This document shows, in pieces, positions 1 to 10,320 of a stretch of 64,000 bases of DNA (its first letter is position 1; the number at the start of each line of letters is the position of its first letter). Below the pieces are notes generated by a model. It saw only the letters and a program-made list of their open reading frames with translations, ran no database searches and was not told where the DNA came from. This DNA comes from Arctopsyche grandis (Eukaryota > Arthropoda > Insecta > Trichoptera > Hydropsychidae): NCBI RefSeq assembly GCF_051622035.1, contig NC_135360.1:11212001-11276000 (forward strand), read 5' to 3'. The position numbers and the translations under genes are program-made.

Positions 1-182
1 TCGGAAAAACGCAGGCATCGAACACATTTGAAATTATTGGGTTGCAATGACACTCATTCCCGTTTTTCCGGTTTCCGTTCCCGTTTTTTCCCGCTTTTTT
101 TCACAGTAATCTTCCCTGACATGCATACAACAATCCTAAAAGTTCCATTGCAATCGCTTCAGTGGCTTAGGAGCCTATTCGA

Positions 183-183
<1 letters not shown>

Positions 184-258
<75 letters not shown>
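184..258. repeat. (CA)n microsatellite
   Basis: This is an uninterrupted CA dinucleotide tract of about 75 bp. It produces a spurious Thr-His frame. Confidence 0.98.
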
Positions 259-262
<4 letters not shown>

Positions 263-612
263 TTCATTTTTATATATATATAGATTTCCCGGTCAATATA
301 AAGTGATTGTAGGGTATTCCAAGTTTGTGGAAAATAGCGTATATGGGGAATAGTGGGGCTGTTCGGATTACTGCGCTTCCGAACACACAGCTACCTGCCT
401 TTAAAAGGAGGGAAACACGGTGGACTGGAGACTCTCTGACTTTGGCCTATCATTTGGATCTCTGAACCCACCCCTACACAGTAATATGTTTTGATTGAAG
501 TTAACTTTATGACTCATATATGAACCGTTATAATTGAAAGCGGCACAATTACACTTTTCTTCATTTCGAGAAATATCTCACAAAACATTATACATATACA
601 CCAAGTACATAC

Positions 613-749
<137 letters not shown>

Positions 750-992
750 CTTTGATTCAATTATTTCCGACTAAGCTATTATATATATATACATACAGCG
801 TTTGTCAGAAAATCACTTTTTCAAACACACATTTTTTTGTCGTCGGCTAAGTATTCGTAGATTGGATAAGAATTACAATCATGTACAATCGATTTTAAAA
901 ATTGATTGTGTTCAATAAATATTATTGTACATTTATTATAAAATACTCCAGTGTCACATGAGTAGGTAAAGATTATGCATACATAGACAATG

Positions 993-2049
993 ACATATAT
1001 TAAGGATCTTGGTGTAATACTCAATAATAAACTAGATTTCTCTGAACATATTTCTTTTATTACCAACAAAGCATTTAAATCTCTTGGATTCCTACTCCGC
1101 TCAACAAAACCCTTTAATGATCCTTATGTACTAAAATTACTTTATTTTTCCTTTGTAAGGTCTCACCTTGAATTTGCCTCAATTATCTGGTCACCTTTTT
1201 ATTTATCCCATATTAATTGTATTGAGAAAGTTCAACTTAAATTTATTAAATCCTTACGCTACCTTTTTCCTACCTATACCCATTCTACTGTTTCCGACAT
1301 TTTAAAAATCCTTTCTTTTAACAATCTTTCTGTCAGGCGACGACATTCTGATGCTATATTCTTCTTTAAGCTCTTAAATGGTTTTCTTGATTGTTCTGAT
1401 TTACTGAATAAGGTTAATTTCAGAATCCCAGTTCGATACTCTAGACGCGTTGCACTCTTTTCACTTGATCCTTTCAATACTAATTCCCAAAAATATTTTT
1501 ATCTGCAGCGCTTTTATCGTATGTTTAACGGAGAGCTGAATGAGGTTGATCTGTTTGGTATTTCCCTACATCAATTCAGGTCTAACATCAAGAGAATCTT
1601 GACCGATTGATTCATTTTTTCTCCTATTCTATTTTTTCAATATTTCCATTATTTTTATACTTTAGTTTAGTTATGTAATGTGCTATTTAATCATATTATA
1701 GCTTTCATTCTTTTCCTTTTCATTTGTTTATTTTGTATTTACCTTTTTAATTTGTTTTTTATATTTGTAAATTTCAATTTCTTCTTATATTCTATCTTAT
1801 AACCTTTTCCAAATATTTTAATACTATAGTTTAATTATGCAATGTACTACATATTTTGTCATGCCTTTATTCTTTACTTTTTAATTTGTTTTCCTTATAT
1901 TTATCTTTTTCATTTTTGTAAAAATCTATTATTGGACTCGGATGTTACATATATTATTTATTTACTTTTTGTTTTTTTTATACCTATCTCTGTACATCCT
2001 GTCTGTTGATTTTTCAATTAATAAAATAAAATAAAATAAAATAAAAAAT
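993..2049 (+). mobile_element. 5'-truncated LINE (Jockey/CR1-like) with 10-bp TSD
   Basis: The only coding part left is the C-terminal end of a non-LTR reverse transcriptase (990-1610). It has the usual thumb/C-terminal signature: DLGVILNNKLDFSEHI, then a SHLEFASIIWSP block and a run of basic, hydrophobic residues. About 400 bp of T-rich 3' UTR follow, ending in a short AAAAT-type tail (about 2020-2049). The 10-bp sequence ATAGACAATG lies immediately before (983-992) and after (2050-2059) the element, which is a target-site duplication from target-primed insertion. The open frame is intact to its natural stop, so the insertion is fairly young. The exact clade (Jockey or CR1 group) is uncertain. 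Confidence 0.85.
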
Positions 2050-2059
2050 ATAGACAATG

Positions 2060-3517
2060 TCACAGTGTTCACTATCAAAAAAATTTGATTTGGGCGACAT
2101 TGGGCATATCTTCTGGTACTAATTGGTTAGGTCTAATTATAAACAGCTACACACGTATGTATAACACATTAACAAGTATTAAAATTATCCTACGATGTGC
2201 GTTAAATTAAAAGTTGAAAAGTTTTGCGCACCTGTTTACTATCATAGCCAACATATTGATACGATAATTCAGTTTAAAAAGTAATCTATTTATACGTGGA
2301 AAGATTAAATTATGACTCATACTGATAGAAAGGTATTTTCAAAATACTTGAACTGTGCGTTTGAATGTGCTTGATATTCCAAAAAGGATCCAAACCACAC
2401 GAGTAATGACGTGTAAAACTTTCAAAAGTCATGACGTGTCAATGACACAAGTTCAAAAAATTTCCGAAAAATTCTTACGAGTGTAAAAAATTTGGCAACG
2501 TTTGTTTGTTAAGAAAATTCTTGCTTCAAAGCGCAATTCTGTAGATTTCAATATACATAATATGAGTCTTGCTTTAATACACAGATCCCTTTCAGAATAT
2601 AAAAATGTTTTATAGCTAAAACTTTTTCAAGACATTTGGTATAAATAAGTCGAGTGGGCGATTCAGTGATTGGCTCGTTTGTTCCTCAACATTTCCAATA
2701 TAATTTTACACACGAAAATTACAGACGAGACGAAAAAAAATGAATAAACGATTACGTATGTATATGTGTATGTAGATACAAATACATATTATGTTCACAA
2801 ATAGATCTAGAAACATTTCGAATACTATCCCAAAATATTTAGTATTCAAACGATAGATTTGAACGTTTTCATATTCAAATTAAAGTCACATTATTTTGGC
2901 ACTACACATAATACGTATACAAAATTCCTTTACAAGAGCAATAATTGAAACGTCAATATGTAGTAGTAAAAGAAGCCACTTTTTTATTGCCTTACTTTAT
3001 AGCAATCTTTAAAACGCCACAATTACCAAAAAGTTGTGTCCTTAAATGTCAAGTGTTAAGTTCTACATATACATACATATGTATATATACTATTCTAAAT
3101 TTACTGAAGCAATGGTATCAACATTTCAGTATTAAGTGAGATTCGTTCACTAAAACATTGCTATTGATAAAATTCATTTACAACATTTCATTCTGTATGA
3201 AAGCTAACAAGGTAGAAATGCTACAGAAGCGTGAAGAAATTCAGTGAAAATACAATTTCCGACAGAGCGTGCAAAAGACGATTCGGAAAATTTGAAACAA
3301 ACGATTTCCATCTCTACAAATTTGACGCAGACCATCTCTAATCGATGACGATATATGTATAGGTATAGTTAGATCTGTTTTTGAGAACATCGAATATTGC
3401 GGGAAACTCAACTCAACCCAAAAAACCACATTGATTAATAAATGCATTATTTATAAACGGGCAGACATTAGTTGAATAGTTCAGTAGTTGAAACTAATGG
3501 ATGCAATATATAATATA
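2060..3517. other. AT-rich intergenic DNA, nothing recognised
   Basis: No open frame here looks protein-like on either strand. I see no repeat end that I can pair and no RNA gene. Confidence 0.6.
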
Positions 3518-3699
3518 CTAGTGTTTTTACCCGGCTTCACTCGGTATTTGTAATATAAACCGCTTAGACACGACCAATCTAATAGTAAACATTTTATAAA
3601 ATTTATTTGAATAGCTTAATTTTTAAATTTATTTCAATATTCATTTGTTTCTCTACGAACCAACAATAATTACAAAGTCTCTTTCGAAATTATATGTAT
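3518..3699 (-). mobile_element. Short Helitron-like copy (same ends as 7073-9359)
   Basis: On the minus strand this fragment ends in CTAG followed by T. Inside the end lies GTGAAGCCGGG, a one-base variant of the terminus at 9340-9359, followed by the same GCGGTTTATATTA block. Its other side (about 3674-3699) matches the start of the longer element (a stretch around AAAGAGACTTTGT at 7085). The two GC-rich arrays of the long copy are missing. The upstream end is cut by the inverted-repeat element that starts at 3704. Assignment to Helitrons rests on the CTAG/T end and a small hairpin upstream of it, so it is tentative. Confidence 0.45.
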
Positions 3700-3703
3700 A
3701 TTA

Positions 3704-4192
3704 CAGTCCACGTCCACTAACTTGTGCATACACGAACTAAAGTACATCGGCTGTAGGAAGACACGCGTAGGTAAAACGCACTGCTGTCCCTTGCACACCA
3801 TCTCGGCGGTGTAAGGGACAGCATGTACTTTTTACATACCTCTTTTATGTTTCACTTATTTCTAAATGTCTTCCTACAGCGGTATGACAAAGAGTGCTAA
3901 AAGTCAAAAGCTATTTGCATCAGGTGTCGCATGAAACTTTTAGCACATTTCAAAACACCAAGTATTTAAAATAGGAAATCCTTTGGAAGCCACATTACAA
4001 CGTTGCTATAATTCCAATTTTTGATGATTTTTAAAACATTTCAAGCCAGACGGAAGATGAAGCAAACGATCGAGAATTCTTATAGTTTGCGCATGAATAA
4101 ACTATTACAGTTAATTTGTAAGTTTTTGTTTGTTGTTGTTAGTATGAACAAACTAGTTTGTTCACGAACGAACGAGTTGTGAACGTGGACTG
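3704..4192. mobile_element. MITE, mariner-like ends (CAGTCCACG TIR, TA TSD)
   Basis: The terminal inverted repeats are CAGTCCACGTCCAC at 3704 and its complement ending at 4192 (CAGTCCACGTTCAC). TA dinucleotides flank both sides (3702-3703 and 4193-4194). No transposase is present. The inner part includes palindromic ACAAACTAGTTTGTTCA motifs. A second, partial copy ends at 6262, and a longer relative sits in a DARS2 intron (36370-37341). A CAGT terminus with TA duplication is typical of Tc1/mariner non-autonomous elements. Confidence 0.7.
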
Positions 4193-4344
4193 TAACGTAT
4201 GCATATATATAGATTCCGGAAGTTAAAAAAGTTCTCAGGTACATATAAATAAGTCGCATGCGTTCCCGAAAGATTTTCACACGCGGAAAATCGGAAAAGT
4301 TGACTGGTAAGCAAGCAGTATTTACGTAATGTGGGTAGACACAT

Positions 4345-4376
<32 letters not shown>
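4345..4376. repeat. (AGAT)n microsatellite
   Basis: This is a tetranucleotide AGAT tract of about 30 bp at the edge of the GC-rich patch in copy A. Confidence 0.95.
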
Positions 4377-4412
4377 CGGATAGACTTTAATGTGTGATGA
4401 TGTGATTCATAC

Positions 4413-4635
4413 CGGGACTGTAGAGTTGTGCGAGTTCCTGGGCGCCCTTGTGGGCGGGCCCCCATCGGGCGCCTTCCCGGTTCGGAGGCGATTCCTCCGG
4501 CATGGAAAGTTCTCTGATCTGCTTGGTGGTCTTGACTGGCTGCAGCTGCAGCAGGCTGCTGGCCACGCTGCTCGCCAGCTCGTCGGCAGCCAGCGCCGAC
4601 AGCCCGCGCGCGCAAGGCGCCACCAGAACAACCAT
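4413..4635 (-). CDS. Candidate first coding exon in a CpG-rich patch, product unknown
   Basis: The region 4400-4870 is strikingly GC- and CpG-rich within AT-rich DNA, as active promoters and first exons are elsewhere in this window (WDR82, dipeptidase). On the minus strand an ATG at 4635 opens 74 codons and runs into a strong splice-donor motif (CCCG|GTATGA, exon end at 4413, phase 1). The peptide begins MVVLVAPCARGLSALAADE and has no domain I recognise. No downstream exon could be matched between 1 and 4400. It could equally be a relic of a GC-rich repeat or of a duplicated promoter. It is absent from copy B of the local duplication. Confidence 0.25.
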
Positions 4636-5026
4636 GCCTGAACCGGAACCGGAACCCGAGACACCTGTGTACAGACGACGTACACACGCACGCACGCACA
4701 CGCCGTCACGAACGCACGCCCATCCTAGGTACCGGCGAACCGCACACTGACGGCGCCCGGCGAAACTCCCCACCCGCCAATCCCCCCACTCTCCTCTTCT
4801 CGCTTTTCCCGCACCTCGCCCCTCTCGGCGCGCTCGGGAAGGCGAGTTTTCCGCGGAGTTCGAAGCCTCACGCAACCCTCTCTTTGTTAGGTCTACTCTA
4901 CATACGCAAATCCGGGGCCCAACCACCAATGGAACTAGAAGAGAAAGAGGTGCACAAGCTGAGGTTGTCGGAGAAGTCATGAATATACAAAGGATATCCA
5001 TTAGGACAATCCCAAATAACAACAAA

Positions 5027-5764
5027 ATATTTAGGAGTAACGTTTGATAAAAGAATGAGATGGGCACCTCACATTGAGGCAGCGAAATGCAAGGCGATGC
5101 GGGGTATATCCTCAATATATCCAATATTTAATCGCCATAGTTCTTTATCAACGCTAAATAAAATAAAATTATATCGCGCGCTCATATTACCATTATTAAC
5201 CTTTGCTTCACCTGTATGGAATAACGCCTCGAATACTAACCTTTCCAAGCTCCAAGTAATACAAAATAAATCCCTAAAAATAATTTATAATACACCCATA
5301 TATACTAACCTGAAAAAACTGCATGCCATATATAATATTCCGTTTGTTACAGACATTACTAACAAACTAACCAGTAGATTCTATGACAGAATCACTAATA
5401 ACCATACTAACACACTTGTGAAGAGTCTCGGTGATTACAACAAAATGTCTATACCCTTCAGGTATAAACACAGATTACCTAAACACAATCTGCTTTAGGT
5501 CATCGACTTTAGAGAGTCTTTAATTAATATTATGTATAAGATGTATTATGAACATTTATAAGGATTGTAAATAGGTTTTTGAGCTCTTTTTCCTATTATG
5601 CTTTAGATTAACATTAGAATAATATAATACTGTGACTAATAACCAAATTAAATTAAATTGTAAAATAGAAAATGATCAGTAGATCAGTAGCTATTAAAAT
5701 AGATATAAGATGTATTGTGAACATAATTTCGTAATAATAAAAAGCATTTAAAAATCAAAATCAA
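5027..5764 (+). mobile_element. 5'-truncated LINE (Jockey-like) with 13-bp TSD
   Basis: The coding remnant (about 5027-5498) opens with YLGVTFDKRMRWAPHI and continues through a typical thumb/C-terminal segment (ALILPLLTFASPVWNNAS, then LQVIQNKSLKIIYN) to a stop at 5498. A 3' UTR of about 265 bp ends in a short TCAAAA tail. The 13-bp AAATAACAACAAA is present at 5014-5026 and again at 5765-5777. The unoccupied version of this site exists in the paralogous copy B at about 6405-6417, which proves the insertion boundaries and shows that the LINE arrived after the duplication. Confidence 0.9.
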
Positions 5765-6044
5765 AAATAACAACAAACGTTAAAAAAAAAAAAAAACAAC
5801 CAAAAAAAGCTTTTAAAAGTTTTTTTAAAACCTTCTTTTTACAAGCTTTTTTTTTAATTTTGCTCTGATGAGTATCCACATATTCGTAATTTTAACTATT
5901 CGAATATTGAATAGCGAATAGCAAAATAAAATTTTAAAGGAGAAAAAATATTTTGGATAATGAATGAATAATAAATAAGAATCTAAGATACAATTTGAAA
6001 AAAGAAAATACGAGAAATTGTTTTAAAAATTAATTAATTTAATA

Positions 6045-6643
6045 CTTTGGAAGCCGCATTACATCGTTGGTATAATTCTAATTTTTGCTTATTTTTAAAA
6101 CATTTCAAGGCAGATGGAAGATGGAGCAAACGATGGAGAATACTAATGGCTTATAGTTCGCGCATGAACAAACTATTACAGTTAATTTGTAAGGTTTTGT
6201 TTTTGTAGTTAGTATGAACAAACTAGTTTGTTCATGAACGAACGAGTTGTAAACTTGGACTGTAGGTAATATATGTAAATAAATTCTACATACACAAATC
6301 CGGGGCTCGACCACCAATTGAACTAGAAGAGAAAGAGGTGCGCAAGCTGAGGTTGTCGGGGAAGTCATGAATATATGTACATAGGATATCCATTAGGACA
6401 ATCCCAAATAACAACAAACGTTCCAAAAAAAGTTTTATTAAAACCTTCTTTTTTCAAGCCTTTTTTTTAATTTTGATCTGATGAGTATCCACATATTCGT
6501 AATTTCAACTATTCGAATATTGAATAGCAAACAGTAAAATATTAAAGGAGAAAAAATATTTTGGATAATGAATTAATAAAAATATGAGATAAAATTTGGA
6601 AAAAGAAAATACGAGAAATTGTTTTAAAAATTAATTTTAATTT
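6045..6643 (+). repeat. Tandem duplication, copy B (uninterrupted)
   Basis: This is the partner of copy A. It keeps the right half of the mariner-like MITE (terminus at 6262), then the CTACATACACAAATCCGGGG block, the empty LINE target and the TATTCGAATATTGAATAG block. I see no coding potential. Confidence 0.8.
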
Positions 6644-7261
6644 CAAAAAATTACATTTAAACAAACACGTTATGATCGAACTCTATTATTAATTTCAAGA
6701 ATTTTGACAATTACAAAATATTTTTTCATTCTTTTGTATATAACTTATGTTATCGTAAGTAATAACACAAATATAAGAAGGCAAATTTGCAAACGAAAGG
6801 GCCACGCCGACCAGTATGATGTTTGTTGTCTTTTTTTTTTGGTTTTCATGCTTGGTTTTGGTTTTTAATTGCTGGGTGTATGTAAGTGCATGCTAGTTAA
6901 TACAATATTTTATTATTATTTTGCATAGAACTGAAACAATGAATCGACTCTTTTCCGAGCCTTTCATAAATGATAATAAAAATAGTAAAAGAAATTCACA
7001 AAAAAAAGTTCTATCTTTGGATTATGCCGCAGTGCATTTGCTGCGGTATATCTAATCTAATCTCTAATCTAATCTATAATTTGGAAAGAGACTTTGTATG
7101 TATGTATGTATCCTTGGTCGTCGTCGTCGTCTTCGTCGTCCGTAGATCGGTGACGTCATCGAACACGTGATTCGATTTTTTTTTTTTCGATCCATGGGCG
7201 CCGATTTGTTTTTTTCGTTTCAATGGATTCACCCCCGCGGGGGCGCAAGGCGAGTAGCTTC

Positions 7262-8410
7262 ATGGGGCCCCGCCAGGGGCGCCACAAGGGGCGCAGCCCC
7301 GTGGGGCCCCAGCCTCATGGGGCGCAGCCCCATGGGGCTCAAAAGGGGGCGCCACAAGGGGCGCAGTCCCATGGGGCTCAAAAGGGGGCGCCACGAGGGG
7401 CGCAGCCCCGTGGGGCCCCGGGGGGGCCCAGCCTCATGGGGCGCAGCCCCATGGGGCTCAAAAGGGGGCGCCACGAGGGGCGCAGCCCCGTGGGGCCCCA
7501 GCCTCATGGGGCGCAGCCCCATGGGGCTCAAAAGGGGGCGCCAACAGGGGCACAGCCCCGTGGGGCCCCGAAGGGGGCCCGGGGGGCCGAGCCTCATGGG
7601 GCGCAGCCCCATGGGGCTCAAAAGGGGGCGCCACAAGGGGCGCAGCCCCGTGGGGCCCCGAAGGGGGCCCGGGGGGCCCAGCCTCATGGGGCGCAGCCCC
7701 ATGAGGCTCAAAAGGGGGCGCCACAAGGGGCGCAGCCCCATGAGGCTCAAAAGGGGGCGCCACAAGGGGCGCAGCCCCGTGGGGCCCCGAAGGGGGCCCG
7801 GGGGGCCCAGCCTCATGGGGCGCAGCCCCATGGGGCTCAAAAGGGGGCGCCACAAGGGGCGCAGCCCCGTGGGGCCCCGAAGGGGCCCCGGGGGGCCCAG
7901 CCTCATGGGGCGCAGCCCCATGGGGCTCAAAAGGGGGTGCCACAAGGGGCGCAGCCCCGTGAAGCCCCGAAGGGGGCGCGGGGGGCCCAGCCTCATGGGG
8001 CGCAGCCCCATGGGGCTCAAAAGGGGGCGCCACAAGGGGCGCAGCCCCGTGGGGCCCCGAAGGGGGCCCGGGGGGCCCCACAAGGGGCGCAGCCCCGTGG
8101 GGCCCCGAAGGGGGCCCAGGGGGCCCAGCCTCATGGGGCGCAGCCCCATGGGGCTCAAAAGGGGGCGCCACAAGGGGCGCAGCCCCGTGGGGCCCCGAAG
8201 GGGGCCCGGGGGGCCCAGCCTCATGGGGCGCAGCCCCATGGGGCTCAAAAGGGGGCGCCACAAGGGGCGCAGCCCCGTGGGGCCCCGAAGGGGGCCCGGG
8301 GGGCCCAGCCTCATGGGGCGCAGCCCCATGGGGCTCAAAAGGGGGCGCCACAAGGGGCGCAGCCCCGTGGGGCCCCGAAGGGGGCCCGGGGGGCCCAGCC
8401 TCATGGGGCG
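7262..8410. repeat. GC-rich minisatellite, 90-bp unit
   Basis: A roughly 90-bp unit built from GGGGCGCAGCCCC, CATGGGGCTCAAAAGGGGGC and GGGCCCGGGGGGCCC pieces recurs about a dozen times, regularly in the right half (equivalent points at 8218 and 8308) and with deletions on the left. Because 90 is a multiple of three and the unit lacks stops, long frames of 300-417 codons stay open on both strands. These should not be taken as proteins. Many sub-blocks are self-complementary. Confidence 0.95.
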
Positions 8411-9103
8411 CAAGCCCTAATAGGCATTAACTAAGGGGGGCGAAGCCCTAGACGGCAATTAATCATGGGGGCGCGGAGGGGCGAAGCCCTAAAAGGCAAC
8501 TGATCATGGGGGCGAAGCCTTAGACGGCATTTAATCATGGGGGCGCGGAGGGGCGAAGCCCTAAAAGGCATTAACTAAGGGGGGCGAAGCCCTAAACGGC
8601 AATTAATCTTGGGGGCGCGGGGGGCGAAGCCCTAAAAGGCAACTGATCATGGGGGCGAAGCCTTAGACGGCATTTAATCATGGGGGCGCGGAGGGGCGAA
8701 GCCCTAAAAGGCATTAACTAAGGGGGGCGAAGCCCTAAACGGCAATTAATCTTGGGGGCGTGGGGGGCGAAGCCCTAAAAGGCAACTGATCATGGGAGCG
8801 AAGCCTTAGACGGCATTTAATCATGGGGGCGCGGAGGGGCGAAGCCCTAAAAGGCATTAACTAAGGGGGGCGAAGCCCTAAACGGCAATTAATCTTGGGG
8901 GCGCGGGGGGCGAAGCCCTAAAAGGCATTAACTAAGGGGGGCGAAGCCCTAGACGGCATTTAATCATGGGGGTGCGGAGGGGCGAAGCCCTAAAAGGCAT
9001 TAACTAAGGGGGGCGAAGCCCTAAACGGCAATTGCTCATGGGGCGTGGAGGGGCGAAGCCCTAGAAGGCAAAGGCTCAGGGGGGCGCCGAGGGCGAAGCC
9101 CTA
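8411..9103. repeat. GCGAAGC-rich array with 143-bp higher-order period
   Basis: The blocks have the form GGGGCGAAGCCCTAAAAGGC followed by a short AT linker (TTAACTAA, AATTAATC or TTTAATCATGG). They form a higher-order repeat: equivalent positions 8561, 8704 and 8847 are exactly 143 bp apart. The heptamer GCGAAGC occurs about nineteen times by eye. No coding potential is evident. Confidence 0.93.
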
Positions 9104-9109
9104 GAAGGC

Positions 9110-9290
9110 AAAAAAAAATTTGATTTTTTTTTTTGATTTTTTAAAAAAAATTTTTTTAATTTTTTTTTAATTTTTTTTTAATTTTTTTTTTATTTTTTTT
9201 TTTAATTTTTTTTTTTGATTTTTTTTTTATTTTTTTTTTATTTTTTTTTTTAATTTTTAAATTTTTTTTTAATTTTTTTTTTTTTTTAAT
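9110..9290. repeat. T-rich low-complexity tract
   Basis: Runs of T are separated by AA or GA. The tract sits between the GC-rich array and the conserved end of the Helitron-like element. Confidence 0.95.
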
Positions 9291-9627
9291 TAAATTAGCT
9301 TAGTCATGTTTAAGCGGTTTATATTATAAACACTGAGCGAAGCCGGGTAATACAGCTAGTCCATAATAAAGTTCTAATACACATACAAATCTAAACACAC
9401 TGTTTTCGTTTTAAATTACAAAAATGTAAATAAAGTGTTCTATTATAAACATGAAAAAATATTTTACGAATATTTGATGAAATATTTGAATAACGAATAC
9501 TAAAACATCGTTATTCAAATATTCTCCAGTTCGAATATTCGGTAATCGAATATTCGAACTGGAGGCTCTAGTCGTGGCGGATTTTTGAAACAGATTGCGT
9601 TCATTCATATGCAGGACCGGATTTACC

Positions 9628-10320
9628 CATAAATACATAGATTCAGGACTAAATTTTAAAATGCACGCTGACTATATAATAAAAAAAATGGCTAGAAAAG
9701 TTGGTGTATTATGTAGATTAAGAAATATTTTAAGTAAAAAAAGTAAAATTTTAGTGTTTAATTCAATTGTCTTGCCACATGTGGTTTATTGTGCCACTGT
9801 GCTTAATTTGTTTAGTGGCCAAGATTTAGAAAAAATGCAAAAAATACAGAATAAAGCTATGAGAGCTATTTTGAATGTGAGTAGATTTAAGAGTATTGGA
9901 AGTGTGTTAGATGAATTAGGATGGATGAGTATTAGAATTAGTCTAAATATTAGTACATTGTCTTTTGTTTATAAGTTAGATCATAAGTTATTACCTAAGT
10001 ATTTTGATGATTATATAATAAGGAATAGAGATAAACATAGTTTTTATACTAGAAATAAGGACAAACTAGTTGTAAGTAGAGTAAGAAAGAATAAGACGGC
10101 TGGGGGTGTTTTTCACAGGGGTGTGCTCATGTATAATGCCCTCCCTGAGTGCGTCAGGTCTGCTAAAAACATGGATGCATTCCTGCGAGGTGCGAAGAGA
10201 CACCTCTGTGAGGGACAGTACATATAAGTTAATTATAAATTTTAGAGTTAAGTATAATAATTAAGATGTATTTTTTTTTAAATTAGCTTGATAGCTAAAA
10301 TATATATAAATAAAAATAAA
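9628..10320 (+). mobile_element. 5'-truncated LINE (CR1/Jockey-like), 3' end
   Basis: The reverse-transcriptase C-terminal region (about 9628-10227) starts at YIDSGLNFKMHADYI and includes the SIVLPHVVYCATVL and LEKMQKIQNKAMRAIL blocks. It ends with a stop at 10227 and an A/T-rich tail with ATAAATAAAT near 10310. The flanking sequence GGACCGGATTTACCCATAA on the left and AGCTAACTAGGCTGAAGCC on the right reads like one interrupted older repeat. The target duplication is at most 4 bp (ATAA) or hidden in the AT-rich tail. It represents a different family from the LINE tails at 993 and 5027. Confidence 0.8.

Larger units (their letters stand above)
3981..6036 (+). repeat. Tandem duplication, copy A (interrupted)
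   Basis: Copy A and copy B (6045-6643) align in direct orientation in three blocks. The blocks are 3981-4196 with 6045-6264, 4905-5026 with 6284-6417, and 5765-6036 with 6405-6640. Copy A additionally contains about 700 bp of unrelated DNA (4197-4904, an AGAT repeat and a GC-rich patch) and a LINE (5027-5764). The offset between the copies is about 2.06 kb. The divergence is modest (roughly one difference in ten bases by eye). Confidence 0.8.
7073..9359 (+). mobile_element. Helitron-like element carrying two GC-rich arrays
   Basis: The proposed boundaries are 5' TCTATAATTTGG at 7073, preceded by A, and 3' CTAG at 9356-9359, followed by T. These fit the Helitron rule (TC start, CTRR end, insertion between A and T). 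A GCGAAGC mini-hairpin lies about 12 bases before the CTAG end, where Helitrons carry a terminal hairpin. The interior holds a GTC-rich tract (7115-7150), a 90-bp-unit array (7262-8410), a 143-bp-unit array (8411-9103) and a T-rich tract (9110-9290). No Rep/helicase frame is present, so it would be non-autonomous. The short copy at 3518-3699 has the same two ends. The superfamily assignment is inference. Confidence 0.5.

Noticed and set aside
4322-5124. Several overlapping frames up to 245 codons on both strands
   Set aside because: The GC-rich, stop-poor patch keeps many frames open. Only the ATG-to-donor segment at 4413-4635 has any exon-like edge, and it is listed at low confidence.
7167-8434. 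Open frames of 297-417 codons on both strands, resembling proline/glycine-rich repeat proteins
   Set aside because: The repeat unit is 90 bp, a multiple of three, without stops, so several frames on both strands stay open by construction. There is no non-repetitive coding start, and base composition explains the amino acids.
3518-9359. One single 5.8-kb transposon with terminal inverted repeats
   Set aside because: The ends at 3518 and 9359 are inverted, but each is better explained as the 3' terminus of a separate Helitron-like copy. The interior contains an independent MITE, a duplication and a LINE, and there is no target-site duplication.
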